Assembly: GCA_938038645.1 (NCBI GenBank)
Contig: CALHTA010000171.1
Coordinates: forward strand, 1 to 12,315
DNA from: an uncultured Thiotrichaceae bacterium
GTDB taxonomy: Bacteria; Pseudomonadota; Gammaproteobacteria; Thiotrichales; Thiotrichaceae
DNA: 12,315 nucleotides
Direction of reading: 5' to 3'
Position 1 is the first letter of the stretch, and each line of letters starts with the position of its first letter. A program made the position numbers and the translations under genes. A model generated the notes under the pieces. The model searched no databases and was not told the DNA's origin. It saw nothing but the letters and a program-made list of their open reading frames with translations. Shown here piece after piece: positions 1 through 6,361 of this stretch.

Positions 1-2226
1 CCTAACGAAGGGAAGCAGCCTAAGAAAGCATTGCCTGAAGTAGTACCTGTCGAGGGTGACACCACCGGCTTTAAGCGTGCGGGTAAAATCATGGGTATCA
101 ACACGGCTGATATCAAAGAAGATACTTCCAGTGTTCAATTCGTTGATTTGTTTAAATCCTCAATTCCTTTTTCTGAAACCTCGCCTTGGGGTAGTGGGAA
201 GGATGTCGTTTATGATGCAAATGGCTGGCCGACGGATCTTAAAGGCGGTCAGGCGTTAACAAAATTTTTAAACCGATTGCCAGCGGGTACGGTGCCTGAT
301 GGTTTCTATACTGTACTTTATGACGGTAAAGGCACCATGCATTATGGAAATGATGCTGCGTTAGTTGCCCACCGTCCGGGTATGGACATCATTGAAATCA
401 AGGCGGGTGAAGATAAAATATTGAATGCTTCCTTGAGCGTCAAAGAAACAGACCCGAGCAATTACATTCGCAATATCAAGGTGCTGCTTCCTGGTGGAAT
501 CTGTAACGGTAACCCTTATATTCGCGTCAATGATGAGACGGAGTGTGAAGCGGGGCAATTCCTGTCATTTACCAAATACCATAAGCAAGTTCGCTATAAC
601 CCTGACTACCTAAATTTCATTAAAGACTTTCAAGTAATTCGTTTCATGAATATGAGCGGTATGACGCGTAACCCAGTGCAAAACTGGGAAGACCGTCACC
701 ACCCAGATGAAGCGACATGGGGCGGGCGAGAAGGAACTTACTCTCGCGGTGCGCCAGTAGAAGTGATGGTGGATATTGCAAACAGTGTGAACTCAGACGC
801 TTGGTTCTCAATGCCCTATCAGGCGAGTGATGACTACATTCAAAAGTTTGCGGAGGTGGTCAATAGCCAACTAAAACCAGGCTTGAAGGCTTATATTGAG
901 TACAGTAATGAGATTTGGAACCCTATCTTTGTGCACCATGATTATGCGATTCAACAAGGCCTGAAACTGGGCCTAGATAAGGATAAAAATGTTGCGCGAA
1001 CGAAATATCACTCTCACCGCAGTGTTGAAGTCTTTGATATTTGGGAGAAAGTGTTTGGCGGTACTGATCGCCTGATTAGAGTCATGGGAGCTTGGACGAG
1101 TAATCCTAAAATGTCGAATGACCTGCTTAGTTATAAAGATGCTTTCAAAAAGACAGATGCGCTTGCTGTTGCCCCTTATTTTGGTGCAACAATAAAAGAG
1201 ATTCAGCGAGCCAAGAATGTGAATGATATTTTTAAGGCGATCGACAATCGCCGCTCAAAGAAGGGCTTTTCAGCAAGTGTTCGTCAAATGCAGCAGCAGT
1301 CAAAGGTGGCTGAAGTGTTTGATGTTGATTTGATAGCCTACGAGGGTGGGCAGCATTTGGTTGACTGGAACACGCGTAAGGCTGATGACGGTAATAACGA
1401 GCTGTTGTATGCGGCCAATCGTGACCGCCGCATGGGTGAGCTTTATAAAAAATATTTGAAGGAATGGGAGAAGGCTGGCGGTAAGCTGTTTGTACAGTTT
1501 AGTGCGCCCCGCATTTACAGTTGGTACGGCAGTTGGGGGATAAAAGAATACATCTCTCAGTCACGATCTGAAGCGCCAAAATACGATGCCATCCTTAGTT
1601 ATATGGAGGATCAGGCGGGCATTACACCAAAAGCGGACTCATCAATTCAAATGAACACGGTAACTGCTCAGCAGGGTGTGTCGTTGAAGAAAGTTAGTTC
1701 CCCGGATCAAATCTGGTCTTTAGATGATTTCTGGCCTATCTATTCTCCAAATCGTGACCCGTCAAAACCGTCAAAAATTGTCGGGAAATGGCAGGCTTAT
1801 TGGGATGATCGAAATCTTTACCTCGGTATCTCAGTTGATGATGATCGCGTAGAAAAAGGTGATGGTGTTGAGCTAACTATTCAGCTGGGTAATTTACGTA
1901 ATCGCATGAAGATTAAATACGCTGAAGGAGGGCGCAAGAACACGCTTTTCACTGAAATTGACACGGGCTACAAAATCACTACGGTAATTCCTTGGCAAAA
2001 ACTGGGTGAGCCTCCAGAAGATGGTGGAGCGATTGGCTTTGATATTCAAATTTATGACGTTGATAAAGGGCGCGCTAAGAAGAGTTTATATTGGGCAGAT
2101 CGAGTTGAAGAGAAGGCGGGCGATCGTAAAGTGGTTACAGCTGCCGTGAGTAACGCGGTGAAGCTTGGTCATAAAGAAAAAGGAATTAAAAACCGTTTGC
2201 CTATCGTTACATTGATTGCAGAATAA
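1..2226 (+). CDS. Clan-A-like glycoside hydrolase with C-terminal CBM9-like domain (5' partial)
   Basis: The reading frame is open from the first base, so the true start and any signal peptide lie outside the window. The TTG at 31 sits in a Pro/Lys-rich linker and is not a credible start. Counting from the first visible codon (741 residues), residues 20-190 look like a beta-rich N-terminal domain and about 195-540 like a TIM barrel. The barrel has YSNEIWN (Glu304), resembling the Asn-Glu acid/base site of clan GH-A enzymes, and AYEGGQH (Glu448), placed like the nucleophile. About 565-720 resemble the CBM9/DOMON-like carbohydrate-binding fold (YWDDRNLYLGISVDDD, then IPWQKLG). The only two cysteines (168, 182) could form a disulfide, consistent with export. 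Related proteins are often named cellulose-binding domain proteins. The substrate is unknown and catalysis is inferred from the motifs only. Nothing in the window indicates a polysaccharide-utilisation locus. Confidence 0.75.
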   Translation, partial: PNEGKQPKKALPEVVPVEGDTTGFKRAGKIMGINTADIKEDTSSVQFVDLFKSSIPFSETSPWGSGKDVVYDANGWPTDLKGGQALTKFLNRLPAGTVPDGFYTVLYDGKGTMHYGNDAALVAHRPGMDIIEIKAGEDKILNASLSVKETDPSNYIRNIKVLLPGGICNGNPYIRVNDETECEAGQFLSFTKYHKQVRYNPDYLNFIKDFQVIRFMNMSGMTRNPVQNWEDRHHPDEATWGGREGTYSRGAPVEVMVDIANSVNSDAWFSMPYQASDDYIQKFAEVVNSQLKPGLKAYIEYSNEIWNPIFVHHDYAIQQGLKLGLDKDKNVARTKYHSHRSVEVFDIWEKVFGGTDRLIRVMGAWTSNPKMSNDLLSYKDAFKKTDALAVAPYFGATIKEIQRAKNVNDIFKAIDNRRSKKGFSASVRQMQQQSKVAEVFDVDLIAYEGGQHLVDWNTRKADDGNNELLYAANRDRRMGELYKKYLKEWEKAGGKLFVQFSAPRIYSWYGSWGIKEYISQSRSEAPKYDAILSYMEDQAGITPKADSSIQMNTVTAQQGVSLKKVSSPDQIWSLDDFWPIYSPNRDPSKPSKIVGKWQAYWDDRNLYLGISVDDDRVEKGDGVELTIQLGNLRNRMKIKYAEGGRKNTLFTEIDTGYKITTVIPWQKLGEPPEDGGAIGFDIQIYDVDKGRAKKSLYWADRVEEKAGDRKVVTAAVSNAVKLGHKEKGIKNRLPIVTLIAE

Positions 2227-2263
2227 GTTTTCCGCAATATTGATGACATTCATCGGGTAAAGA

Positions 2264-2293
2264 TTGCCAAGAAGGCGGTATCGCTGATTAAAT
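2264..2293 (+). promoter_or_regulatory. Candidate sigma-70 promoter for the membrane protein gene
   Basis: TTGCCA (2264-2269, 5 of 6 matches to the -35 consensus) and TTAAAT (2288-2293, 4 of 6) are separated by 18 bp. Transcription would start near 2300, about 30 bases before the ATG at 2329. The -10 element lies inside the inverted repeat at 2275-2304. The spacing is one base longer than ideal and the -10 is weak, so this is only a candidate. Confidence 0.3.
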
Positions 2294-2304
2294 CAGCGTA
2301 TCGC
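2275..2304. repeat. Imperfect inverted repeat in the 2227-2328 gap
   Basis: CGCTGATT and AATCAGCG face each other almost without a loop. The pairing extends outward imperfectly (GCGGTAT against GTATCGC, with a mismatch and a bulge), and GTATCGCT also occurs twice as a direct repeat. No T run follows on either strand, so it does not look like a standard intrinsic terminator. A smaller nested pair lies upstream: GCAAT at 2234 with ATTGC at 2263, enclosing GATGA and TCATC at 2242-2254. It could be a weak 3' structure of the upstream transcript or an operator for the downstream gene. Confidence 0.4.
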
Positions 2305-2328
2305 TAATAATAAAAATAGGGCCTTCTA

Positions 2329-3108
2329 ATGGAGATGTTAACGTTTCCGATTCTTATCTTAACGCTTCTTATTACGCTTTGGCTTACCAGCCATATCGCG
2401 AAACAATTGCATGCGCGTAACTGGAAAATGCCGGTTATTTTTGGTGCGTGGGTTGTTGGTGCTATTTTTTCAATTACTGGCTTGGTCCTATTAGACGTTT
2501 TAGACCTAGGCTTAGAGCCAATGGTAATGAAGGCTTTGCAAATAGCCATCCCAGTGTTTTTTACCACCGTGGCATACATTTTATTTACCCAGCTCAACCT
2601 CGCTAGTGCCTTTACGACCAATGTGGCGGGCGTTTTTATTGGTTTAATTCTTTCTGTGGTAGCGATTGTTGCTTTAGGTCTGCCAGTAGAAAGAACGTTC
2701 AAATCCGCAAGTCTTCTCTTACAAAACTCTAAAGCGCAACTTACCTCCATGATTACAGGAGAAGAAATCAAACCCATTGTTGAGGTTGCTGATACTCAGG
2801 TTGTTGAGGATGAACCTTTACCGGTTTACACCACAAACGACTACCTACCGCCTGAAGCGCAGGCTGCACTTGAGAAGCAAAAAAATAGAGTTTTTACAGA
2901 CCCACACTACCGTGATATGAGTATTTACAATGCTCGTCGTGCAATTGGTATGCGGATAAGAGTGTCTTGGAAAGATGGTAAAACAGCCGCTGGAAAGCTG
3001 GATGCTGTTCAGGGTGGTGATTTGATTGTGACCTTGAGAAGAAAAGAAGGCGCCGCTCAAGTTCCGATCGCAATGTCTAGATTAAAAAAGCTAGAGGTTT
3101 ACCGTTAG
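2329..3108 (+). CDS. Unrecognised membrane protein: four TM helices plus small basic C-terminal domain
   Basis: I do not recognise this 259-residue protein. Four hydrophobic segments are visible at about residues 4-24, 35-57, 66-87 and 95-118. A soluble tail of about 140 residues follows. Residues 145-185 are acidic and Pro-rich, probably a linker. Residues 205-259 alternate hydrophobic and charged positions (MRIRVSWKDGK, GKLDAV, LIVTLRRKEG, LKKLEVYR), a pattern that suggests a small SH3-like or Sm-like beta barrel. That fold is inferred from pattern only. The ATG at 2329 has an AGGG-like ribosome site at about 8 bases. The in-frame ATG at 2335 is less likely because its only purine-rich site, GGAG, touches it. 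The gene follows the hydrolase-like gene after 102 bp, and its stop overlaps the yidD stop on the other strand. No signal peptide cleavage site or lipobox is seen. Confidence 0.75.
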   Translation: MEMLTFPILILTLLITLWLTSHIAKQLHARNWKMPVIFGAWVVGAIFSITGLVLLDVLDLGLEPMVMKALQIAIPVFFTTVAYILFTQLNLASAFTTNVAGVFIGLILSVVAIVALGLPVERTFKSASLLLQNSKAQLTSMITGEEIKPIVEVADTQVVEDEPLPVYTTNDYLPPEAQAALEKQKNRVFTDPHYRDMSIYNARRAIGMRIRVSWKDGKTAAGKLDAVQGGDLIVTLRRKEGAAQVPIAMSRLKKLEVYR

Positions 3109-3332
3109 GATTTATTTTTTGCCTCTGGAACGGGATCGTATCCCCAAGTTCCCCAAGGGTGGCATTTACCAACGCGTTTTAGCGTCAGCCAGAATCCTTT
3201 AAGCGCACCGAATCGCTGAATGGCTTGAAAAGAATAGTGTGAACAGGTCGGTTCATGTCGACAGTTTGCGCCGATCACGGGGCTAAGTACTAACTGATAG
3301 CCCCGAATTAGCCAAAGTAAGAGTTGTTTCAT
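3105..3332 (-). CDS. yidD: Membrane protein insertion efficiency factor YidD
   Basis: This 75-residue protein carries the YidD signature: an amphipathic N-terminus (residues 1-20), CRHEPTCSHY with Cys24 and Cys30, a helix with QAIQRFGALKG, KRVGKCHP with Cys57, and DPVPE near the C-terminus. YidD is a small membrane-associated protein that assists the YidC insertase at the inner membrane. In most bacteria yidD lies between rnpA and yidC. Here it is the last gene of a group with hisI, and neither rnpA nor yidC is in the window. Its ATG (3332-3330) overlaps the hisI TGA in an ATGA, so translation is probably coupled. Its TAA stop overlaps the stop of the convergent membrane protein gene. Confidence 0.95.
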   Translation of the reverse strand: MKQLLLWLIRGYQLVLSPVIGANCRHEPTCSHYSFQAIQRFGALKGFWLTLKRVGKCHPWGTWGYDPVPEAKNKS

Positions 3333-3727
3333 TTTCCGTAAAGAACAGCAGGATCAATCAAGGGCTCAGAGTCCGTTAATAACTCATCTCCATCAACCAC
3401 TTGGTAGAAACAAGTTCGTCGGCCTGTATGACAAGCAGCTCCTATTTGATCAACGGCTAATAATATAGTGTCTTTGTCACAGTCCAGCCTGAACCCTTTA
3501 AGTGTTTGTTCCTGACCGGAGCTTTCACCTTTGCGCCAGAGTTTTTGGCGAGAGCGAGACCAATAGCAGACTCGATTGTTATTGAGTGTCTCTCTAATCG
3601 ATTCTTCATTCATCCATGCCATCATCAGCACTTCGCCAGTGTTATGTTGCTGAGCGATAGCTGGAATCAAACCGTCTTCGTTAAAGGTTAGCTGCTGCAG
3701 CAAGGTTTGTAGCGCAGAATCATTCAT
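3329..3727 (-). CDS. hisI: Phosphoribosyl-AMP cyclohydrolase (monofunctional HisI)
   Basis: HisI hydrolyses the adenine ring of phosphoribosyl-AMP to give ProFAR precursor, the third step of histidine synthesis in the cytoplasm. The 132-residue protein has the family landmarks: VLMMAWMNEES (33-43), CYWSRSRQKLWRKGE (54-68) with SSG, and LDCDKD (81-86) whose Asp82, Asp84 and Asp86 match the Mg-binding triad. Cys83, Cys99 and Cys106 are candidates for the Zn-binding cysteines. No HisE pyrophosphohydrolase domain follows, unlike the fused HisIE of enterics, so hisE must be elsewhere. The ATG is 3 bp after the DUF971 stop, and the stop overlaps the yidD start by 4 bp. No other his gene is present. 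The weak AGG close to the start suggests reliance on coupling to the upstream gene. Confidence 0.95.
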   Translation of the reverse strand: MNDSALQTLLQQLTFNEDGLIPAIAQQHNTGEVLMMAWMNEESIRETLNNNRVCYWSRSRQKLWRKGESSGQEQTLKGFRLDCDKDTILLAVDQIGAACHTGRRTCFYQVVDGDELLTDSEPLIDPAVLYGK

Positions 3728-3730
3728 TGC

Positions 3731-4096
3731 CTAGATGATCTCACCGTTAGTTTTGCGAGTGTAATTTGCTTCTTCGCAGCGCCTCAAATAATCCGCCCAG
3801 TGCGCATCGTAGTTTTCACCAAGGTCTCTTAACAGAACCCAGTCATAAAGGCCGCTATCATGACTATCGTCAAAGACTAACTTAACGGCGTAGTGGCCGA
3901 TAGGTTCGATTCCAGTAATGTTGACGTTTTCTTTGCCCAGCTGCAATTTTTCCTGCCCAGGACCATGACCGCGGACCTCCGCAGAAGGAGAATACACCCG
4001 CAGGTACTCACATGGCAGGTTATGCACCAAACCATCAGGCCATGTAAGTTCCAGCAATCGTGACTTCTGGTGTAAAGCGATATTGGTGGGTGTCAT
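3731..4096 (-). CDS. DUF971 protein (gamma-butyrobetaine hydroxylase-like N-terminal domain)
   Basis: This 121-residue protein consists of one DUF971 domain. Visible landmarks are LTWPDGLVHNLPCEYLRVYS (17-36), EVRGHGPG (40-47), VNITGIEPIGHYAVKLVFDD (58-77) and HDSGLYDWVLL (79-89). The same domain forms the N-terminal part of gamma-butyrobetaine hydroxylases. Here it stands alone with no oxygenase domain, so it is not a hydroxylase. Stand-alone members have been linked to Fe-S protein maturation in some lineages, which I cannot test here. The gene lies 79 bp after hslU, a neighbourhood common in gammaproteobacteria, and 3 bp before hisI. An AGG lies only 1-2 bases before the ATG, an unusually close ribosome site. 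His79 and Cys29 are candidate metal ligands by analogy only. Confidence 0.9.
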   Translation of the reverse strand: MTPTNIALHQKSRLLELTWPDGLVHNLPCEYLRVYSPSAEVRGHGPGQEKLQLGKENVNITGIEPIGHYAVKLVFDDSHDSGLYDWVLLRDLGENYDAHWADYLRRCEEANYTRKTNGEII

Positions 4097-4175
4097 ACCT
4101 TGGTGTCCATATTAGTAATTGATCATTTAGTTATTGCTCAGGATTGTAGTGCAAACTGTCTGCGTCAGAAATACC

Positions 4176-5531
4176 TTACAAGATATACCGAGAAAGGTCT
4201 TCGTCTTTAACCAACTCACCAAGCACACTGTCGACCTTAGCTGCATCGACTATCACTTTGGACTCGCAGTCAGGCGCTCGATAAAGCTCATCTTCCAGTA
4301 GTCGCTCAACGATGGTGTGTAAACGGCGTGCACCAATATTTTCGGTACTCTCATTCACATCAAAAGCATGTTTGGCTAAACGCTCAATTCCGTCTTTGGT
4401 GAACTCTAGATCAACGTTTTCAGTTTTGAGGAGTCCGGTGTATTGCTCTGTCAGTGACGCGTGAGGCTCAACTAAAATACGCTCAAAGTCCTGTGCTGTT
4501 AAGGCTTCAAGTTCAACCCTAATTGGCAAGCGCCCCTGTAGTTCAGGGATCAGGTCTGAAGGCTTAGCTAGGTGAAAGGCGCCCGAAGCAATAAATAAAA
4601 TATGGTCCGTTCGGACGATTCCATGCTTAGTGGTTACTGTGCAGCCTTCAATAAGTGGCAGTAGATCGCGCTGTACGCCCTCACGAGAGACATCTGCACC
4701 ACCTTGTGAGCCTTTCCTTACTACTTTATCGATCTCGTCTAGAAAGACGATTCCGTTTTGTTCTACATTCTGAATAGCCGTCAGTTTGATGTCTTCATTA
4801 TTCAACATCTTCTGAGCTTCTTCTTCAGCCAGTATTTTTAACGCATCTTTGATTTTAACTTTGCGCTTTTGAGTTTTGCCACTCCCCATATTGGAAAACA
4901 TGCCTTGCAACTGGCTTGCCATATCTTCCATGCCCGGAGGCGCCATGATGTCTACATTAGGTGCGGCTTGAGCAAGGTCGAGCTCAATTTCTTTATCGTC
5001 AAGTGAGCCTTCACGAAGCTTCTTACGAAACTTTTGTCGAGTCGAGCTATCTTCTGTGACGGCAGGCTTCTCATTGCCTTCTGTGTCGAACCAAGTTGCC
5101 GCCTTTCCATCTGACTTTGGACCAGGCAATAAAATGTCTAAGATGCGATCTTCAGCGGCATCTTCAGCTCGGTATTTGTGTTTTTCAACTTCTTGCTCGC
5201 GAGTGAGTTTGACCGCAATATCAGCCAAGTCACGAATAATTGAGTCAACTTCTTTACCGACATAGCCCACTTCAGTGAACTTAGTGGCTTCAACTTTTAT
5301 GAAAGGCGCGTTGGCTAGTTTAGCTAAGCGGCGAGCAATTTCAGTTTTACCCACACCGGTTGGGCCAATCATTAAAATATTTTTTGGTGTGACTTCTGGA
5401 CGTAAATCATCATCTAACTGTTGTCTGCGCCAGCGATTACGCAACGCTATCGCTACAGCACGCTTGGCTTTTTGTTGTCCGACAACATGATTATCGAGTT
5501 CTTGTACAATTTCCCGAGGTGTCATTGACAT
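4176..5531 (-). CDS. hslU: ATP-dependent protease ATPase subunit HslU
   Basis: HslU is the AAA+ unfoldase of the cytoplasmic HslUV (ClpYQ) protease. It forms hexameric rings that unfold substrates and feed them into HslV. The 451 residues show Walker A GPTGVGKT (56-63), the pore motif GYVG (89-92), an inserted I domain at about 110-240, Walker B IVFLDE (261-266), the box around [15 protein letters not shown] (282-296), the sensor region GARRLHT (400-406), and the C-terminal DLSRYIL tail that docks into HslV. The length is close to the E. coli protein (443). The ATG at 5531 has AAGGA 8-9 bases upstream, in the 12-bp gap after hslV. The ATG at codon 3 would be too far from that site. It is co-transcribed with hslV, most likely from the sigma-32-type promoter upstream of that gene. 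No key residue is missing. Confidence 0.98.
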   Translation of the reverse strand: MSMTPREIVQELDNHVVGQQKAKRAVAIALRNRWRRQQLDDDLRPEVTPKNILMIGPTGVGKTEIARRLAKLANAPFIKVEATKFTEVGYVGKEVDSIIRDLADIAVKLTREQEVEKHKYRAEDAAEDRILDILLPGPKSDGKAATWFDTEGNEKPAVTEDSSTRQKFRKKLREGSLDDKEIELDLAQAAPNVDIMAPPGMEDMASQLQGMFSNMGSGKTQKRKVKIKDALKILAEEEAQKMLNNEDIKLTAIQNVEQNGIVFLDEIDKVVRKGSQGGADVSREGVQRDLLPLIEGCTVTTKHGIVRTDHILFIASGAFHLAKPSDLIPELQGRLPIRVELEALTAQDFERILVEPHASLTEQYTGLLKTENVDLEFTKDGIERLAKHAFDVNESTENIGARRLHTIVERLLEDELYRAPDCESKVIVDAAKVDSVLGELVKDEDLSRYIL

Positions 5532-5543
5532 GAGTGGTGTCCT

Positions 5544-6077
5544 TTATAGTTCTTCGATGGTGCGGTTGTGATTGGTGTAAATACAGATGTCAGCAGCAAT
5601 GCCGAGACCTTTTTCTACGATGTCGCGAGCAGACATATCGGTATTATCGAGCAGTGCCCGAGCAGCTGATTGTGCAAATGGGCCACCTGAGCCGATCGCA
5701 ATTAAATTATCTTCTGGCTCAATGACGTCGCCATTTCCAGTAATGATAAGAGACGTTTCGCTGTCTGCTACGGCGAGTAACGCTTCTAAACGGCGCATCG
5801 CACGATCACTACGCCAGTCTTTAGCAAGCTCAATAGCAGCGCGAGTCAGGTTGCCGTTGTATTCCTGAAGCTTGCCTTCAAATCGCTCAAACAGTGTGAA
5901 TGCATCAGCAGTACCACCAGCAAATCCAGCAATGACCTGATTATTATGTAGGCGTCGTACTTTACGCGCATTGCCCTTCATGACGGTATTGCCAAGAGAA
6001 ACTTGTCCATCTCCACCGATGACCACTTTGCCATCTCGTCGTACTGAAAGAATCGTTGTTCCTCGATATTGTTCCAC
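5544..6077 (-). CDS. hslV: ATP-dependent protease proteolytic subunit HslV
   Basis: HslV is the threonine peptidase of HslUV, a dodecameric relative of the proteasome beta subunit. The catalytic threonine is Thr7 here, in [14 protein letters not shown]. The first six residues form a short propeptide, longer than the single Met of E. coli HslV. Counting from Thr7, Asp17 and Lys33 of the active site correspond to Asp23 and Lys39. [15 protein letters not shown] and [17 protein letters not shown] are almost identical to E. coli, as are LIITGNGDV and the tail ending TIEEL. The start is a GTG at 6077-6075 with GGAG 8 bases upstream; no ATG lies before the catalytic threonine. It heads the hslV-hslU group and is divergent from lptM. 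Confidence 0.97.
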   Translation of the reverse strand: MEQYRGTTILSVRRDGKVVIGGDGQVSLGNTVMKGNARKVRRLHNNQVIAGFAGGTADAFTLFERFEGKLQEYNGNLTRAAIELAKDWRSDRAMRRLEALLAVADSETSLIITGNGDVIEPEDNLIAIGSGGPFAQSAARALLDNTDMSARDIVEKGLGIAADICIYTNHNRTIEEL

Positions 6078-6086
6078 TGTTAAGGC

Positions 6087-6090
6087 TCCG
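6087..6090 (-). promoter_or_regulatory. Ribosome binding site that supports the GTG start of hslV
   Basis: On the minus strand GGAG lies 8 bases before the GTG at 6077. This is the best evidence for the GTG start, since no ATG is available before the catalytic threonine codon. Confidence 0.7.
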
Positions 6091-6128
6091 TGTGCTTTGT
6101 TAATTTAGTTATTAAGGTTAAGCGATTT

Positions 6129-6157
6129 AAATTGGGGTTGGAATAGGGTATTTCAAG
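6129..6157 (-). promoter_or_regulatory. Sigma-32 (heat-shock) promoter for hslVU
   Basis: On the minus strand CTTGAAA (6157-6151) is followed after 13 bp by CCCCAATTT (6137-6129). The RpoH consensus is CTTGAAA, a 13-15 bp spacer and CCCCATNT, so the -35 and spacing are ideal and the -10 differs slightly. Transcription would start near 6122, giving a leader of about 45 bases before the hslV GTG. hslVU is a classic heat-shock operon in gammaproteobacteria, so sequence and context agree. Confidence 0.85.
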
Positions 6158-6167
6158 CATCTTGAAA
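6151..6167. repeat. Perfect 7-bp inverted repeat spanning the heat-shock -35 element
   Basis: TTTCAAG, a 3-base centre (cat) and CTTGAAA form a perfect dyad. Its left arm is the -35 of the hslVU sigma-32 promoter read on the minus strand. Its right arm is the same -35 heptamer facing lptM on the plus strand, but no good CCCCAT-type -10 follows on that side. It could be a mirrored -35 pair or a repressor site. Confidence 0.6.
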
Positions 6168-6174
6168 AATTGGT

Positions 6175-6180
6175 TATACT
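6175..6180 (+). promoter_or_regulatory. Candidate -10 element of the lptM-lysA promoter
   Basis: TATACT matches the sigma-70 -10 consensus at 5 of 6 positions. The hexamer 17 bp upstream (TTCAAG, 6152-6157) is a poor -35 and lies in the heat-shock -35 dyad, so an activator may be needed. The predicted start near 6187 gives a leader of about 20 bases before the lptM ATG. Confidence 0.45.
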
Positions 6181-6201
6181 CCGGTCTTTATTGCACCGGA
6201 G
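6179..6201. repeat. Perfect 7-bp inverted repeat between lptM -10 and ribosome site
   Basis: CTCCGGT (6179-6185) and ACCGGAG (6195-6201) are perfect inverted repeats around a 9-base centre. The right arm contains the GGAG ribosome site of lptM and the left arm overlaps the last two bases of the TATACT -10. As RNA it would hide the ribosome site, but only if transcription starts upstream of 6179. As DNA it is placed like an operator. Confidence 0.55.
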
Positions 6202-6208
6202 AGTTTCC

Positions 6209-6361
6209 ATGTTTCCCCAACAAGTAACAGGAAACAAGTTTTTATTACTGATAGTCGCAGGGCTTTTAGGAGCCATGTTGCTGAGTGGTTGCGGTCATCG
6301 AGGAGATTTATATCTCCCTGATACAACCGAAACGGCTAAACAAAAGAAGAAAGCAAGTTAA
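6209..6361 (+). CDS. lptM: LPS-assembly lipoprotein LptM (YifL-like)
   Basis: This 50-residue lipoprotein starts at the ATG at 6209, with GGAGAG (6198-6203) upstream. A longer frame from TTG 6170 would add an implausible N-terminus and overlap the -10 element. Residues 10-27 form a hydrophobic signal ending in the lipobox LSGC, with Cys28 as the lipid-modified residue. The motif after it, CGHRGDLYLP, matches the short conserved LptM/YifL segment (CGLKGPLYFP in E. coli). A Lys-rich tail follows, shorter than in E. coli (67 residues in total). LptM binds the LptD-LptE translocon in the outer membrane and helps its oxidative maturation. The TAA stop shares one base with the lysA ATG, so the two are surely co-translated. 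The lptM-lysA pairing is common in gammaproteobacteria. Confidence 0.9.
   Translation: MFPQQVTGNKFLLLIVAGLLGAMLLSGCGHRGDLYLPDTTETAKQKKKAS

Noticed and set aside
31..33. TTG as the start of the hydrolase-like gene
   Set aside because: The frame is open upstream to base 1, and this codon sits in a Pro/Lys linker with no ribosome site, so the gene is treated as 5' partial.
2304..2777. 157-codon frame on the minus strand opposite the membrane protein
   Set aside because: The plus-strand frame gives clean membrane helices and a proper start. This one has no recognisable motif and reads as its shadow.
4143..4148. TACAAT on the minus strand as a -10 for the DUF971-hisI-yidD group
   Set aside because: It matches 5 of 6 positions, but no acceptable -35 lies 16-18 bp upstream. 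The group may equally be read from the hslVU promoter.
6170..6208. N-terminal extension of lptM from a TTG
   Set aside because: It would overlap the TATACT element and place a non-signal sequence before the lipoprotein signal; the ATG at 6209 has a good ribosome site.
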